Positions 48,174-56,593 are shown, counted from the first letter of the stretch. The stretch is DNA of 62,775 nt from Burkholderiaceae bacterium (GCA_031291325.1 JARLJG010000006.1:1-62775), one strand, 5' to 3'. A program made the numbers and translations. The notes: generated from the sequence alone by a model not told the origin.

Positions 48174-49019
48174 ATGTGCCTCACAATGCAAGTTAACAAT
48201 TTCCCATTTGCCGTCCGCATGATAGGTTTCGCCGAAGACGAGGCGAGCGCCATCGCAGCGAGTTTTGTCCGCGAACAAGGCAAAGGATACGGCTATTTCC
48301 GATTGCTTGACGACAATCTGCAAGACCCGGATTTGTATCTGGTCAATGCCGATGAACTCAAGGCGCTGGTGACCCTGTCCGACCTGACCCCCAGCAATGT
48401 GCGCCCAGCCTTGCTGGTGGGCGCGCTCGATGTGGAGTTGCCCTATCCATGCCTGATCCGCCCGCTGCGGCACGATCGGCTATTCGAGGCGCTCGATGCG
48501 CTGGTGGAAAAGCGCGCCGATGCCTTGTCGCGGCTGGACGCGTCCGGTGTGGTGTCGGTTCCCGAACGGCGGCGGCGCGACCGCCTCGACCTGGATTTGA
48601 CCGATCCGTCCGAATATCAGCGGATGCGGGTGCGCGATTCGACTGCCGGAGGCATCCTGATTGTCGACAAGAATCCGGCGTTCCGCGAATATGTGTCGGA
48701 TTTGCTGGTGCGCTTCAACTTGCCGGTGGCGTGGGTCAACGACGAAAACAAGGCAATCGAACTGTGCCGTTCGCAAGACATCGCAGCCGTGCTGGTCAAT
48801 ACTTCGATCCCGGGCATCGATTCTTACCGCTTGTGCCAGGAAATCAAGCAGGCCAGCGCGGTGCAATCCATTGCCGTCATCTTCCTGGTCGGCAAGCCCT
48901 TCGTCTACGATACCGAGCGCGCGCGCGAAGCCAAGGTCGACGGCTTCATGAACAAGCCGATTGCCAGTCATCATTTGTTGTCGGTGTTGAAGAAGTTCAT
49001 GCCTGCGCTGTCGCGCTGA
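48174..49019 (+). CDS. Receiver-like protein with an altered phosphorylation site
   Basis: 281 residues. The first 110 residues have no family I recognise (AEDEASAIAASFVREQG, DPDLYLVNADELKAL), although they resemble a pseudo-receiver with an alpha/beta pattern. Residues about 160-280 fold as a CheY-like receiver: GGILIVDKNPAFREYVSDLL, then VLVNTSIPGIDSYRLCQEI and FMNKPIASHHLL. At the phospho-acceptor position the usual Asp is Asn (VLVNTSIPGID), and the acidic pair is reduced to VDK. Phosphorylation is therefore unlikely; it may be a constitutive or ligand-controlled receiver. No histidine kinase is next to it. ATG 48186 is a possible start. Confidence 0.7.
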   Translation: MCLTMQVNNFPFAVRMIGFAEDEASAIAASFVREQGKGYGYFRLLDDNLQDPDLYLVNADELKALVTLSDLTPSNVRPALLVGALDVELPYPCLIRPLRHDRLFEALDALVEKRADALSRLDASGVVSVPERRRRDRLDLDLTDPSEYQRMRVRDSTAGGILIVDKNPAFREYVSDLLVRFNLPVAWVNDENKAIELCRSQDIAAVLVNTSIPGIDSYRLCQEIKQASAVQSIAVIFLVGKPFVYDTERAREAKVDGFMNKPIASHHLLSVLKKFMPALSR

Positions 49020-49061
49020 CCTGCTGACCTGCTGACGTATTGACGCACTGAAGCATCGCAA

Positions 49062-49382
49062 TTACAGCATCCAACCCTGCCAGCAAAAAAAGACGGCCAA
49101 TCCGGCGACGATGGTCAACAGTTGACGCCGCGTGGCAACGCACACGGCTACCGCGACGATCGAAGCGACCAACTGCGAATTGCGCCAGGTCAACTCCAAG
49201 CCTTGGCCGTGCGGCGACAGGATCATCGGCACGATAATGGCCGTCAGCACGGTCACGGGAACGAATCCCAGCGCCTGTTTCAACCAGTGCGGGAAGCGCA
49301 CGCGGTCGCCGAGGATAAAGATCAGCGCCTTGATGAGGAAGGTAATCGCGGCCATGCCGACGATCGTTACGGTCGCACTCAC
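49062..49382 (-). CDS. azlD: AzlD-family branched-chain amino-acid exporter subunit
   Basis: 106 residues with four hydrophobic segments: IVGMAAITFLIKALIFIL, FVPVTVLTAIIVPMIL, LVASIVAVAVCVATR and TIVAGLAVFFCWQGWML. It matches the small subunit of AzlCD (LIV-E) exporters of branched-chain amino acids. The start overlaps the azlC stop (ATGA, 49379-49382). Confidence 0.85.
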   Translation of the reverse strand: MSATVTIVGMAAITFLIKALIFILGDRVRFPHWLKQALGFVPVTVLTAIIVPMILSPHGQGLELTWRNSQLVASIVAVAVCVATRRQLLTIVAGLAVFFCWQGWML

Positions 49383-50101
49383 GCGCCCTCCTTGGCCAGA
49401 TTTTGCAACTTCGTCTGGCTTAGCAATAGGCCGACGCCGACACCCGCCGCAATGGCCGCCAGCAGTCCCAGTTTATAGGGCAACCCTTGCAGCAGATAGG
49501 CAACCGTGCCGGCAATCGACGCGGCTGCAAATTGCGGCTTCTTGAAAACTTGCGGGACTACGATCGCAATGAAGGTCACGACCATCGCGTAGTCGAGTCC
49601 AAGCGTTTGCAATTGCGGGAAGGCGGCGCCGAACAACAAGCCGACCAGGGTCCAGCATTGCCAATTGACATACATCGCCAGGCAAGACCCGAGAAAGTAC
49701 CAATGGCCGTTGGGCGCCGTCGCATGCTGCCGGTAATAACGGTCCATCACCGCAAACGTCTCGTCGGTCAGAAAAAAACCCAAGGACCAGCGCCAACGGC
49801 GCGGCAGATGGCGCACGTGCGGCAACAATGTCGCTGCGTACAGCATATGGCGCAGGTTGACGATAAAAGTAGCCAGCCAGATCACCAGCATGCTGGCATT
49901 GGCGGCCATCAAGCCGACCGCAATGAATTGGCTGGAACCGGCGTAGACGCCGAGCGACATCAATTGCCCTTGCCAAGGCGCGATGTGCGCAGTCGCCGCC
50001 AGCGAGCCGAAAATCACGCCGAACGGCGCCGCGCCGACCAGCATCGGCAACGTGTCGCGGGCGCCGGCGACAAAACTGGTTGAAGGTGTGGCGTTGTGCA
50101 T
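49379..50101 (-). CDS. azlC: AzlC-family branched-chain amino-acid exporter subunit
   Basis: 240 residues with about seven helices. The family signature is ARDTLPMLVGAAPFGVIFGSLAA and SLGVYAGSSQFIAVGLMAANAS, followed by NLRHMLYAATLLPH and FFLTDETFAV. It forms the large subunit of a branched-chain amino-acid exporter with AzlD. Start ATG 50101; 132 bases downstream of the VWA gene stop in this orientation. Confidence 0.9.
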   Translation of the reverse strand: MHNATPSTSFVAGARDTLPMLVGAAPFGVIFGSLAATAHIAPWQGQLMSLGVYAGSSQFIAVGLMAANASMLVIWLATFIVNLRHMLYAATLLPHVRHLPRRWRWSLGFFLTDETFAVMDRYYRQHATAPNGHWYFLGSCLAMYVNWQCWTLVGLLFGAAFPQLQTLGLDYAMVVTFIAIVVPQVFKKPQFAAASIAGTVAYLLQGLPYKLGLLAAIAAGVGVGLLLSQTKLQNLAKEGA

Positions 50102-50233
50102 TACCGATTTTAAAGTGGGAAGAGGAGCCGAAATCGTAGAGCATCACGGCGCAATGCGCTTGTATGTTTTTGCGTTTTTGCATCGCCTCGGATGCAACGC
50201 ATGGCGTAAACGTCGGCGCGGCCTTTCACGCTG

Positions 50234-51403
50234 CTACTTGCTTAACAGGCGCATCCCGCGCTCCAGGCCCTCGATGGTGATCGGGAACATGCGGTTGTTC
50301 ATGATTTGGCGGATTACGGAAATCGATTGCCGGTACTGCCACAAGCCTTCCGGCTCGGGATTGAGCCAGACGAATTTCGGGAACGCGTTGGTGAAACGTT
50401 GCAGCCATTCGGCGCCGGCTTCTTCGTTGTTGTATTCGACCGATCCGCCGGGTTGCAGGATTTCATAGGGACTCATGGTGGCGTCGCCGACGAAAATCAA
50501 CTTGGTGTCGGGCGTGTATTTGCGCAAGATGTCCCAGGTCGGGAAGCGTTCGGCATGGCGGCGCCGATTGTTTTTCCACATGAAATCGTACACGCAGTTG
50601 TGGAAATAAAAGAATTCCATGTTCTTGAATTCGGTCTTCGATGCCGAAAACAATTCCTCGGTGCGCGCAATGTGGTCGTCCATCGAGCCGCCGACGTCGA
50701 ACAGCATCAGCACCTTGATATTGTTCTTGCGCTCCGGCTGCATCTTGATATCCAGATAGCCGGCGTTGTTGGCAGTCGCGCGGATGGTGTCATCGAGCGC
50801 CAATTCCTCTTCCGCGCCTTCGCGCGCGAATTTGCGCAGACGCCGCAGCGCGACCTTGATGTTGCGCGTGCCCAGTTCCCGTTCAGAGTCGTAGTCGCGG
50901 TAGGCGCGCGCATCCCACACCTTGACGGCAGTGCGGTTGCCGCCTTCGCCGCCGATGCGGATGCCCTCCGGATTTTCGCCGCCGTTGCCGAACGGCGAGG
51001 TGCCGCCGGTGCCGATCCATTTGGAGCCGCCTTCGTGCCGCTCTTTTTGTTCGGCCAGCAATTCCTGCAAGCGATCCATCAGCTTGTCGTAGCCGAATTT
51101 CTCCAGCAATTCCTTTTGTTCGGGCGTCAGTTCGCGTTGCATGCGCTTGAGCAGCCAATCGAGCGGAATCTCGGCATTCTTCTCGAACACCGCGTCGATG
51201 CCCTTGAAATACAGGCCGAACGCACGGTCGAACTTGTCGTAATGCGCTTCGTCCTTGACCAGCGTGATGCGCGACAGGTAATAGAACTCGTCCAGCGACG
51301 GGCCGGTCACATTTTTTTGCATCGCTTCGAGCAGGATCAGGAATTCCTTGATCGATACCGGAATCTTCGCATCCTTGAGCGTGAAAAAGAAGTCGATAAG
51401 CAT
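50234..51403 (-). CDS. VWA-domain protein of the CoxE family
   Basis: 389 residues. The C-terminal von Willebrand A region (about 220-385) has LMLFDVGGSMDDHI, a DxGxS form of the metal-site motif DxSxS, and YFHNCVYDFMW and IFVGDATMSPYEI. The N-terminus (FFFTLKDAKIPVSIKEFLILLEAM) and the Gly-rich linker IGTGGTSPFGNGGENPEG fit the CoxE family. ATG 51403 has GAGG upstream. It is the usual partner of MoxR ATPases, which here lies two genes upstream; such pairs act as chaperones in metal or cofactor insertion into large enzymes. Confidence 0.85.
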   Translation of the reverse strand: MLIDFFFTLKDAKIPVSIKEFLILLEAMQKNVTGPSLDEFYYLSRITLVKDEAHYDKFDRAFGLYFKGIDAVFEKNAEIPLDWLLKRMQRELTPEQKELLEKFGYDKLMDRLQELLAEQKERHEGGSKWIGTGGTSPFGNGGENPEGIRIGGEGGNRTAVKVWDARAYRDYDSERELGTRNIKVALRRLRKFAREGAEEELALDDTIRATANNAGYLDIKMQPERKNNIKVLMLFDVGGSMDDHIARTEELFSASKTEFKNMEFFYFHNCVYDFMWKNNRRRHAERFPTWDILRKYTPDTKLIFVGDATMSPYEILQPGGSVEYNNEEAGAEWLQRFTNAFPKFVWLNPEPEGLWQYRQSISVIRQIMNNRMFPITIEGLERGMRLLSK

Positions 51404-51419
51404 GGCCTCGCCTTTTCCC

Positions 51420-52007
51420 TCATCGTTCCAGCTTGAATTGCAGATGCCGTCTGACGGTCGGCCATTCCGATTCGATGATCGAGAACACCACCGTATCGCG
51501 GTAGCCGACGCCCGGCACCAGCCGATGACTGCGCAAGATGCCGTCCTGCTTCGCGCCGAGGCGGGCAATGGCGGCGCGCGATTGCTGGTTCATGTGATGG
51601 GTGCGCAACTCGACGGCGATGCAATCCAATTTCTCGAAGGCGTGCGTGAGCAACATCAGCTTGGCTTCGGTATTGATGCCGGTGCGCTGCGCGCTGGCGG
51701 CATACCAGGTCGCGCCGATTTCCACGCGCCGATTGGGGGCGTCGATGTTGAGAAAGGCGGTCGACCCGCAAAGCGCGCCGGTATCGTTGCGGCGGATCAC
51801 GAACGGGAACCACAAACCTTTTTCGCGCATGTCGAGACGGCTGGCGATGTCGGCCTGCATGGTTTCCGGGGTGGGCACGTTGGTGTACCACAGCCGCCAT
51901 AATTCGCCGTCCTTGACGACTTCGCACAACGCGTCGTGATGCGCAGCGCTCAACGGTTCGAGCGTCGCGTGGCGACCGCTCAGGGTGATCGGTTCAATAA
52001 AGTTCAT
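51420..52007 (-). CDS. GNAT-family N-acetyltransferase (RimJ/RimL-like)
   Basis: 195 residues. The acetyl-CoA loop appears as GINTEAKLMLLTHAFEKL (R/Q-x-x-G variant RTGINTE), and the chain shows RVEIGATWYAAS and RTHHMNQQSRAAIARLGAKQDGILR, as in RimJ/RimL-type enzymes that acetylate protein or amino-acid amino groups. It lies between moxR and VWA genes with gaps of 10 and 16 bases, so it is part of that operon. The substrate is unknown. Confidence 0.82.
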   Translation of the reverse strand: MNFIEPITLSGRHATLEPLSAAHHDALCEVVKDGELWRLWYTNVPTPETMQADIASRLDMREKGLWFPFVIRRNDTGALCGSTAFLNIDAPNRRVEIGATWYAASAQRTGINTEAKLMLLTHAFEKLDCIAVELRTHHMNQQSRAAIARLGAKQDGILRSHRLVPGVGYRDTVVFSIIESEWPTVRRHLQFKLER

Positions 52008-52017
52008 CGGCGGGTTC

Positions 52018-52872
52018 TCAACGATTGGTGCGCGACATGAACACCAGTCGCTCGAACAGATGCACGTCTTGCTCGTTTTTCAGCAACGCGCCGTGCAGCG
52101 GCGGCACCACGGTCTTGGCATCCTTGCTGCGCAGCGCGTCCGGCGGAATGTCTTCGGCCAGCAGCAATTTCAGCCAGTCCAGCAGTTCCGAGGTGGACGG
52201 CTTTTTCTTCAGGCCGGCAACGTCGCGCACTTCGTAAAAGGTTTGCAGCGCTTGCGCCAGCAAGTCCTTTTTCAGCGTCGGGAAGTGGACGTTGACGATT
52301 TGCTGCATCGTGTCCTTGTCCGGGAACTTGATGTAATGGAAAAAGCAGCGGCGCAAGAAGGCGTCCGGCAATTCCTTTTCATTGTTGGAGGTGATGATGA
52401 CCAGCGGACGATGCTTGGCCACGACCATTTCCCGCGTTTCGTACACGAAAAATTCCATGCGGTCGAGTTCGCGCAACAAGTCGTTGGGGAATTCGATATC
52501 GGCCTTGTCGATTTCATCGATCAGCAACACCACTTGTTCTTGCGCGGTGAACGCTTGCCACAACACGCCCTTGACGATGTAATTATGGATATCCTTGACC
52601 CGTTCGTCGCCCAGTTGCGAGTCGCGCAGGCGCGACACGGCGTCGTATTCGTACAAGCCTTGCTGCGCCTTGGTGGTCGATTTGATATGCCATTGCAATA
52701 AAGGCATGTTCAATGCCGCCGCCACTTCCTCGGCCAGCATGGTCTTGCCGGTGCCGGGTTCGCCCTTGATCAACAGCGGGCGCTGCAAGGTCAACGCAGC
52801 ATTGACGGCTAGCTTCAGATCGGCGGTGGCGACGTAACTCTGTGAACCTTCAAAACGTGTTTTTTGTTGCAT
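52018..52872 (-). CDS. MoxR-family AAA+ ATPase
   Basis: 284 residues. Walker A is LLIKGEPGTGKTMLA, Walker B LLIDEIDKADIEFPNDLLRELD, sensor 1 VIITSNNEKELPDAFLRRCFFHYIKFPD. The MoxR core is complete but shorter than many relatives. These ATPases work with VWA-domain partners. It is first of three genes (moxR, GNAT, VWA). Upstream 52873-53103 has no gene. Confidence 0.92.
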   Translation of the reverse strand: MQQKTRFEGSQSYVATADLKLAVNAALTLQRPLLIKGEPGTGKTMLAEEVAAALNMPLLQWHIKSTTKAQQGLYEYDAVSRLRDSQLGDERVKDIHNYIVKGVLWQAFTAQEQVVLLIDEIDKADIEFPNDLLRELDRMEFFVYETREMVVAKHRPLVIITSNNEKELPDAFLRRCFFHYIKFPDKDTMQQIVNVHFPTLKKDLLAQALQTFYEVRDVAGLKKKPSTSELLDWLKLLLAEDIPPDALRSKDAKTVVPPLHGALLKNEQDVHLFERLVFMSRTNR

Positions 52873-53103
52873 GGCAGATAGGATTTAGTGGACATGTCAT
52901 GGGTGGAACGATCAAGTATAAGCGAGATTGCGGCTCTTGGCATAAGGCGGCAGACGTGGCGGCTACCGGCAAACCGGACGTGTGGGCGTTCTCGTCATGA
53001 AATAGTCACAAAATTCGGATATTCTTCGGAGTAACATTTCTCGACTCGCTCAGTGCAGAGAGCCGGGTCCAAGCCTGGAATCCATCTACCCAGAGGTATC
53101 CAA

Positions 53104-54336
53104 ATGACTGAGGAGTTTAGCGCCTCACGTTCGAGTTTGCCTCGATTTCGCCAACCGACAGTCGCCGACCTTTGCGTGCAGACCGTGGCGGTGAAATCGA
53201 GTGTCAGCAATATCGACGTTTGGGACCTGTTTACCAAGCATCGCGAACTGGTCAGCCTGCCGGTGGTCGAGGGCAATGCGCCGATCGGCCTGATCTGCCG
53301 CAACATCTTCATGTCGCAGATGTCCAAGCTGTATCACCGCGAGGTATTCGGCAAGAAAAGCTGCATCGCCTTCATGGACAAGGAGCCGCTGATTGTCGAT
53401 GCGGACATGAGCATCGAGGCGCTGGCATTTCGGGCGGTTGAATTCGGCGAACGGGCGTTGGCGGACGGTTTCCTCGTCACGCGCGACGGCGTGCTGTGCG
53501 GTGTCGGATTCGGCTTGGACTTGATGAATGTCGTCGCCAATCTGCAGGCTGAAAAAAATCGCCAGATCATGCAAAGCATCGACTATGCGAGCGTGATCCA
53601 GATGGCAATGTTGCGCACCTCGAACGTGGCGCTGGCCGAAAGCATCGAAGACGCGCAGCTGGTGTGGCAGCCGCGCGACGTGGTGGGTGGGGACTTTTAT
53701 CATTTTTCCCGCCATGCGGACGGCTGGTTCGCGGCCATTGCCGACTGCACCGGGCACGGCGTGCCGGGCGCCTTCATGACGCTGATTGCGTCGGCGGAGT
53801 TGGCAAAAGCCTTGCACCATAGCGGGCCGCGCGACCCGGCGACGCTGCTGTCGGCGGTCAATTGCGGCATCAAGGAAGTGCTCGGCCAGACTGGCGGACA
53901 GGAGCATAAGGTGAAATCCAACGACGGCATGGATGCGGCTTTTTTGTGGTTCGACCATGCCACGCGCAAGCTTGCTTTTGCCGGCGCCAGGATTGCAATG
54001 CTTGTGCTTGACCCGCTCAAAGACAATTATGAGATCATCGATGGCGAACGCATGGGTGTCGGTTACGTCGAGTCGCCGCTCGATTTCAAGTGGGCCAATA
54101 AAATCGTGGACGTGGCGCCGGGCAGTCTGCTGTTCGTGACCACCGATGGCCTGGTCGACCAGATCGGCGGCCCCAAGGAGATCGCGTTCGGCAAGCGCCG
54201 CATCCGCGAATGCCTGATGGCGCAACGTTCGCGAACAACGAAGGAAATCGGGACGGCGTTGCTGGACGAATTCCAGGCTTGGCAGGATCGCCAGCAGCGG
54301 CGCGACGATGTGACTTTTTTTTGCGTTCGACCATAG
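53104..54336 (+). CDS. CBS-domain PP2C/SpoIIE-type phosphatase (SiaA-like)
   Basis: 410 residues. The N-terminal half (about 20-150) holds a CBS-like pair (VWDLFTKHRELVSLPVVEGN and DADMSIEALAFRAVEFGERA). A short coiled linker (EKNRQIMQSIDYASVIQ) joins it to a SpoIIE phosphatase domain (about 190-410) with all metal-binding acids: PRDVVGGDFYHF, IADCTGHGVPGAFMT, FVTTDGLVDQ and RDDVTFF. It precedes siaB, siaC and siaD, so it probably dephosphorylates SiaC as SiaA does. Unlike SiaA it has no membrane helices or HAMP domain. The stop codon TAG is completed by the first base of an inserted MITE. Confidence 0.88.
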   Translation: MTEEFSASRSSLPRFRQPTVADLCVQTVAVKSSVSNIDVWDLFTKHRELVSLPVVEGNAPIGLICRNIFMSQMSKLYHREVFGKKSCIAFMDKEPLIVDADMSIEALAFRAVEFGERALADGFLVTRDGVLCGVGFGLDLMNVVANLQAEKNRQIMQSIDYASVIQMAMLRTSNVALAESIEDAQLVWQPRDVVGGDFYHFSRHADGWFAAIADCTGHGVPGAFMTLIASAELAKALHHSGPRDPATLLSAVNCGIKEVLGQTGGQEHKVKSNDGMDAAFLWFDHATRKLAFAGARIAMLVLDPLKDNYEIIDGERMGVGYVESPLDFKWANKIVDVAPGSLLFVTTDGLVDQIGGPKEIAFGKRRIRECLMAQRSRTTKEIGTALLDEFQAWQDRQQRRDDVTFFCVRP

Positions 54337-54455
54337 GGCACCTCTAAAAATTGCCAAAAGCGCCCAATCTCGAGCCTGCGGTGCTCTATGTACCTACGTA
54401 CATGTCCGCTCCTCGACCCGACCTTGGACACTTTTGGCAATTTTTGGAGATGCCC
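54336..54455. mobile_element. 120-bp foldback MITE inserted at the phosphatase stop codon
   Basis: The 25-base ends (54336-54360 and 54431-54455) are inverted with 23 matches, starting GGGCA and ending TGCCC. The whole element is symmetrical around 54395.5, where ATGTAC-CTAC-GTACAT forms the hairpin tip. CATA flanks both sides (54332-54335 and 54456-54459), a likely 4-bp target duplication. Removing one CATA and the element restores the coding end CGA CCA TAA, so the insertion only changed the stop codon from TAA to TAG. No transposase is encoded. It lies 29 bases before the siaB start. Confidence 0.82.
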
Positions 54456-54484
54456 CATAATTAAACCGGTTTGGGAGAGTAGCG

Positions 54485-55042
54485 TTGCTTTACGAAGAAA
54501 TCAGCGAGTTTTGGGATATTGCCAGGAAACGGCACATTGTCTTTTTCTATGTCGGCTATTTTTCACAGCATGTGGTGGCGGCGATTTCCGAAGCCGTCAA
54601 GGCCAGGCTGGACAATGTCGGCGCGGCCGGCCCCACGCGACGCAAGATTTTTTCTTCGTTTGTCGAAATGTCGCAAAATATCATGCATTATTCGTCCGAT
54701 TCGCTGGTTCCCGGCGACCAGACGGAAAATCAGATGCGCCGGGGGTCGGTTTGCATCGGCACCAGGAATGACGATTTCTTCCTGCTGTGCGCCAATCCGG
54801 TGGCGACCGAGAATGTGGAAATCATCCGTGCCACGCTGGAGCCGCTGCGTTCGATGACGATGGAACAGATCAAGGACGCCTACAAAAAGGCCTTGCGCGA
54901 AGAAGCGCCGGCCCACAGCAAGGGAGCGGGACTCGGATTCCTGACGCTGGCGCGCGACGCCAGCGAGCCGCTGGAATTTGAATTTGTGCAAGACGCAGAA
55001 CATCCGAACACGACCATCTTCTGCATCAAAGCAATTATCTGA
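54485..55042 (+). CDS. siaB: SiaB-family protein kinase (DUF6272)
   Basis: 185 residues from TTG 54485, which has GGAG about 7 bases upstream. It is an anti-sigma-type GHKL kinase: the N-box is FVEMSQNIMHYSSDS (E-x3-N) and the G-box is SKGAGLGFLTLARD. In Pseudomonas aeruginosa SiaB phosphorylates SiaC and SiaA removes the phosphate, which controls the diguanylate cyclase SiaD. The order here is phosphatase, kinase, SiaC, SiaD. The rare TTG start and the upstream hairpin may lower SiaB synthesis compared with the phosphatase. Confidence 0.85.
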   Translation: MLYEEISEFWDIARKRHIVFFYVGYFSQHVVAAISEAVKARLDNVGAAGPTRRKIFSSFVEMSQNIMHYSSDSLVPGDQTENQMRRGSVCIGTRNDDFFLLCANPVATENVEIIRATLEPLRSMTMEQIKDAYKKALREEAPAHSKGAGLGFLTLARDASEPLEFEFVQDAEHPNTTIFCIKAII

Positions 55043-55065
55043 TTGGAATGGGTTCGAGACAAATT

Positions 55066-55455
55066 ATGGAAAATCTTTTTATCAACGCCACCCCCAGCTC
55101 ACCGGAAATCGATTTTCGGTTCGATCAGCAAACGCTGTCGATGAAGGGCGAGTCTTATCCGGAAAACGCGGCGGCCTTTTATGTTCCCATTATCGAGCAG
55201 GTACGGGCGTTTCTCGCCACTTGCGATCGGGCGACCATCACGGTGAATGTCTCGCTGGCTTATTTCAACAGTTCGAGCACCAAGATGTTGTTCAGCCTGT
55301 TCGACTCGCTCAACCAGGCCGCGTCGGACGGAAATCATGTGCGCCTGAACTGGTATCACCATGAAGACGACGACACGATCCTTGAGTTCGGGGAGGAGTT
55401 GCACGCCGATTTTGCGGCGCTCGATTTCTACGACCGCCCGTTAAGCAGCACCTAG
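55066..55455 (+). CDS. siaC: SiaC, phosphoprotein regulator of the diguanylate cyclase (DUF1987)
   Basis: 129 residues from ATG 55066, which aligns with the family start; ATG 55048 is an alternative. It has the DUF1987 core: SMKGESYPENAAAFYVPII and VSLAYFNSSSTKMLFSLFDSL. The Ser/Thr run at S69-T72 contains the site that kinase and phosphatase act on in the known system (Thr68 of P. aeruginosa). Unphosphorylated SiaC binds and activates SiaD in that species. It ends 3 bases before siaD. Confidence 0.88.
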   Translation: MENLFINATPSSPEIDFRFDQQTLSMKGESYPENAAAFYVPIIEQVRAFLATCDRATITVNVSLAYFNSSSTKMLFSLFDSLNQAASDGNHVRLNWYHHEDDDTILEFGEELHADFAALDFYDRPLSST

Positions 55456-55458
55456 GCG

Positions 55459-56184
55459 ATGCTGGAACCCGATCTCTTCGACGTCGAAGCGGCGGCATTG
55501 GCGCATGCGAAGGCGGCGCACGACGACCAGGCCGGCAGCCATCGTTTCGCGCTGGGCGAGTTGATTGCGCATTACGAGCGCCTGATGCGCGAGACGCGGC
55601 GCTTGATTCGCCGCAGCGATCGGGCCGAGCGCGAAATGAATCAGCTCAATCGCCAGCTGCACGAACTCACGCAACAGTTGGAATACCGCGCCACGCACGA
55701 CTCGCTGACTGGCGTATTCAATCGCGGCGCGTTTATCGAATCTGCCACCGCTGCGCTGGCGCAAAGCGAAACCGTGTTGATCGTGCTCGATATCGACCAC
55801 TTCAAGCGCGTCAATGACGACTTCGGCCATCCCGCCGGCGACGCAGTGATTCAAGCAATCGTCAAGTGCCTGGGCGATATACTTGGCCAGCAATGCACGA
55901 TAGGCCGGGTCGGCGGCGAAGAATTCTCGGTCGCGTGGCAAAACGAATCCCTCGAAAGTGCAATTCTCGTTGCCCAAAGGCTATGCGATATGGTCGCGCA
56001 ACTGCGACATGCGAAACCGGTCGATCGACCGGTTACCGTCAGCATCGGCGTCAGTTGGAGTCCGCGGGGGACCGATTTCGCGTTGGCGTATGGGCGCGCC
56101 GACGAAGCCTTGTACGAGGCCAAGCGCAACGGCAGGAATCAGGTGCGATTTTCGGCCCTGGATCCAACTAGCAACGCCGCCTGA
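55459..56184 (+). CDS. siaD: SiaD-like diguanylate cyclase (GGDEF)
   Basis: 241 residues. The N-terminal 75 residues form an alpha-helical coiled coil (ELIAHYERLMRETRRLIRRSDRAEREMNQ) that could receive SiaC. The GGDEF domain (about 78-235) has DSLTGVFNRGAF, DIDHFKRVND and the active loop RVGGEEFSV (GGEEF, 152-156). The inhibitory I-site RxxD is absent: the positions are Gly143 and Cys146. It should make cyclic di-GMP without product inhibition by this route. It overlaps the convergent DUF1841 gene by 17 bases. Confidence 0.9.
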   Translation: MLEPDLFDVEAAALAHAKAAHDDQAGSHRFALGELIAHYERLMRETRRLIRRSDRAEREMNQLNRQLHELTQQLEYRATHDSLTGVFNRGAFIESATAALAQSETVLIVLDIDHFKRVNDDFGHPAGDAVIQAIVKCLGDILGQQCTIGRVGGEEFSVAWQNESLESAILVAQRLCDMVAQLRHAKPVDRPVTVSIGVSWSPRGTDFALAYGRADEALYEAKRNGRNQVRFSALDPTSNAA

Positions 56185-56593
56185 CGCACTCGACATAGGC
56201 GGTGCCGTCCGGCGGCTGCTTGTTGCGTTGCGCGGTCCAGATCATGTGTCCCAGGCAATCCATGATCTGGTGGTGGGCGTCGTGCGCGGACCCCAATTTT
56301 TTCGTCAGTGCGTGGCTGGCCGCCTTGATTCCCGCCGGCTGGTCGATCGATACTTGTTCTTCGATCGACAAATGCATCGACAAGTGCAGGAACGGATTGC
56401 TCTGCTTGGCTTCCGGCGAATAGACCGCCACCAGCGCAGAGTCCGGATCGCCGAGCACAGTGTGATATTCCGGGTGCAACAAGATCCAATCGCGGGCAAT
56501 CGCTTCCAATGGCGTCAATATTTCATTTTGACAATGTTTTCGATAGGTTTCGCAAAAAAAACGGCGCACATCGCTTTGGGATGGGTTGAACAT
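56168..56593 (-). CDS. DUF1841 family protein
   Basis: 141 residues matching the DUF1841 family of Betaproteobacteria: MFNPSQSDVRRFFCETYRKH, LHPEYHTVLGDPDSAL, NPFLHLSMHLSIEEQVSIDQP and HQIMDCLGHMIWTAQRN. Multiple conserved His, Glu and Cys residues suggest metal binding, but no function is known. The 3' end overlaps siaD by 17 bases on the opposite strand. Confidence 0.88.
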   Translation of the reverse strand: MFNPSQSDVRRFFCETYRKHCQNEILTPLEAIARDWILLHPEYHTVLGDPDSALVAVYSPEAKQSNPFLHLSMHLSIEEQVSIDQPAGIKAASHALTKKLGSAHDAHHQIMDCLGHMIWTAQRNKQPPDGTAYVECVRRRC

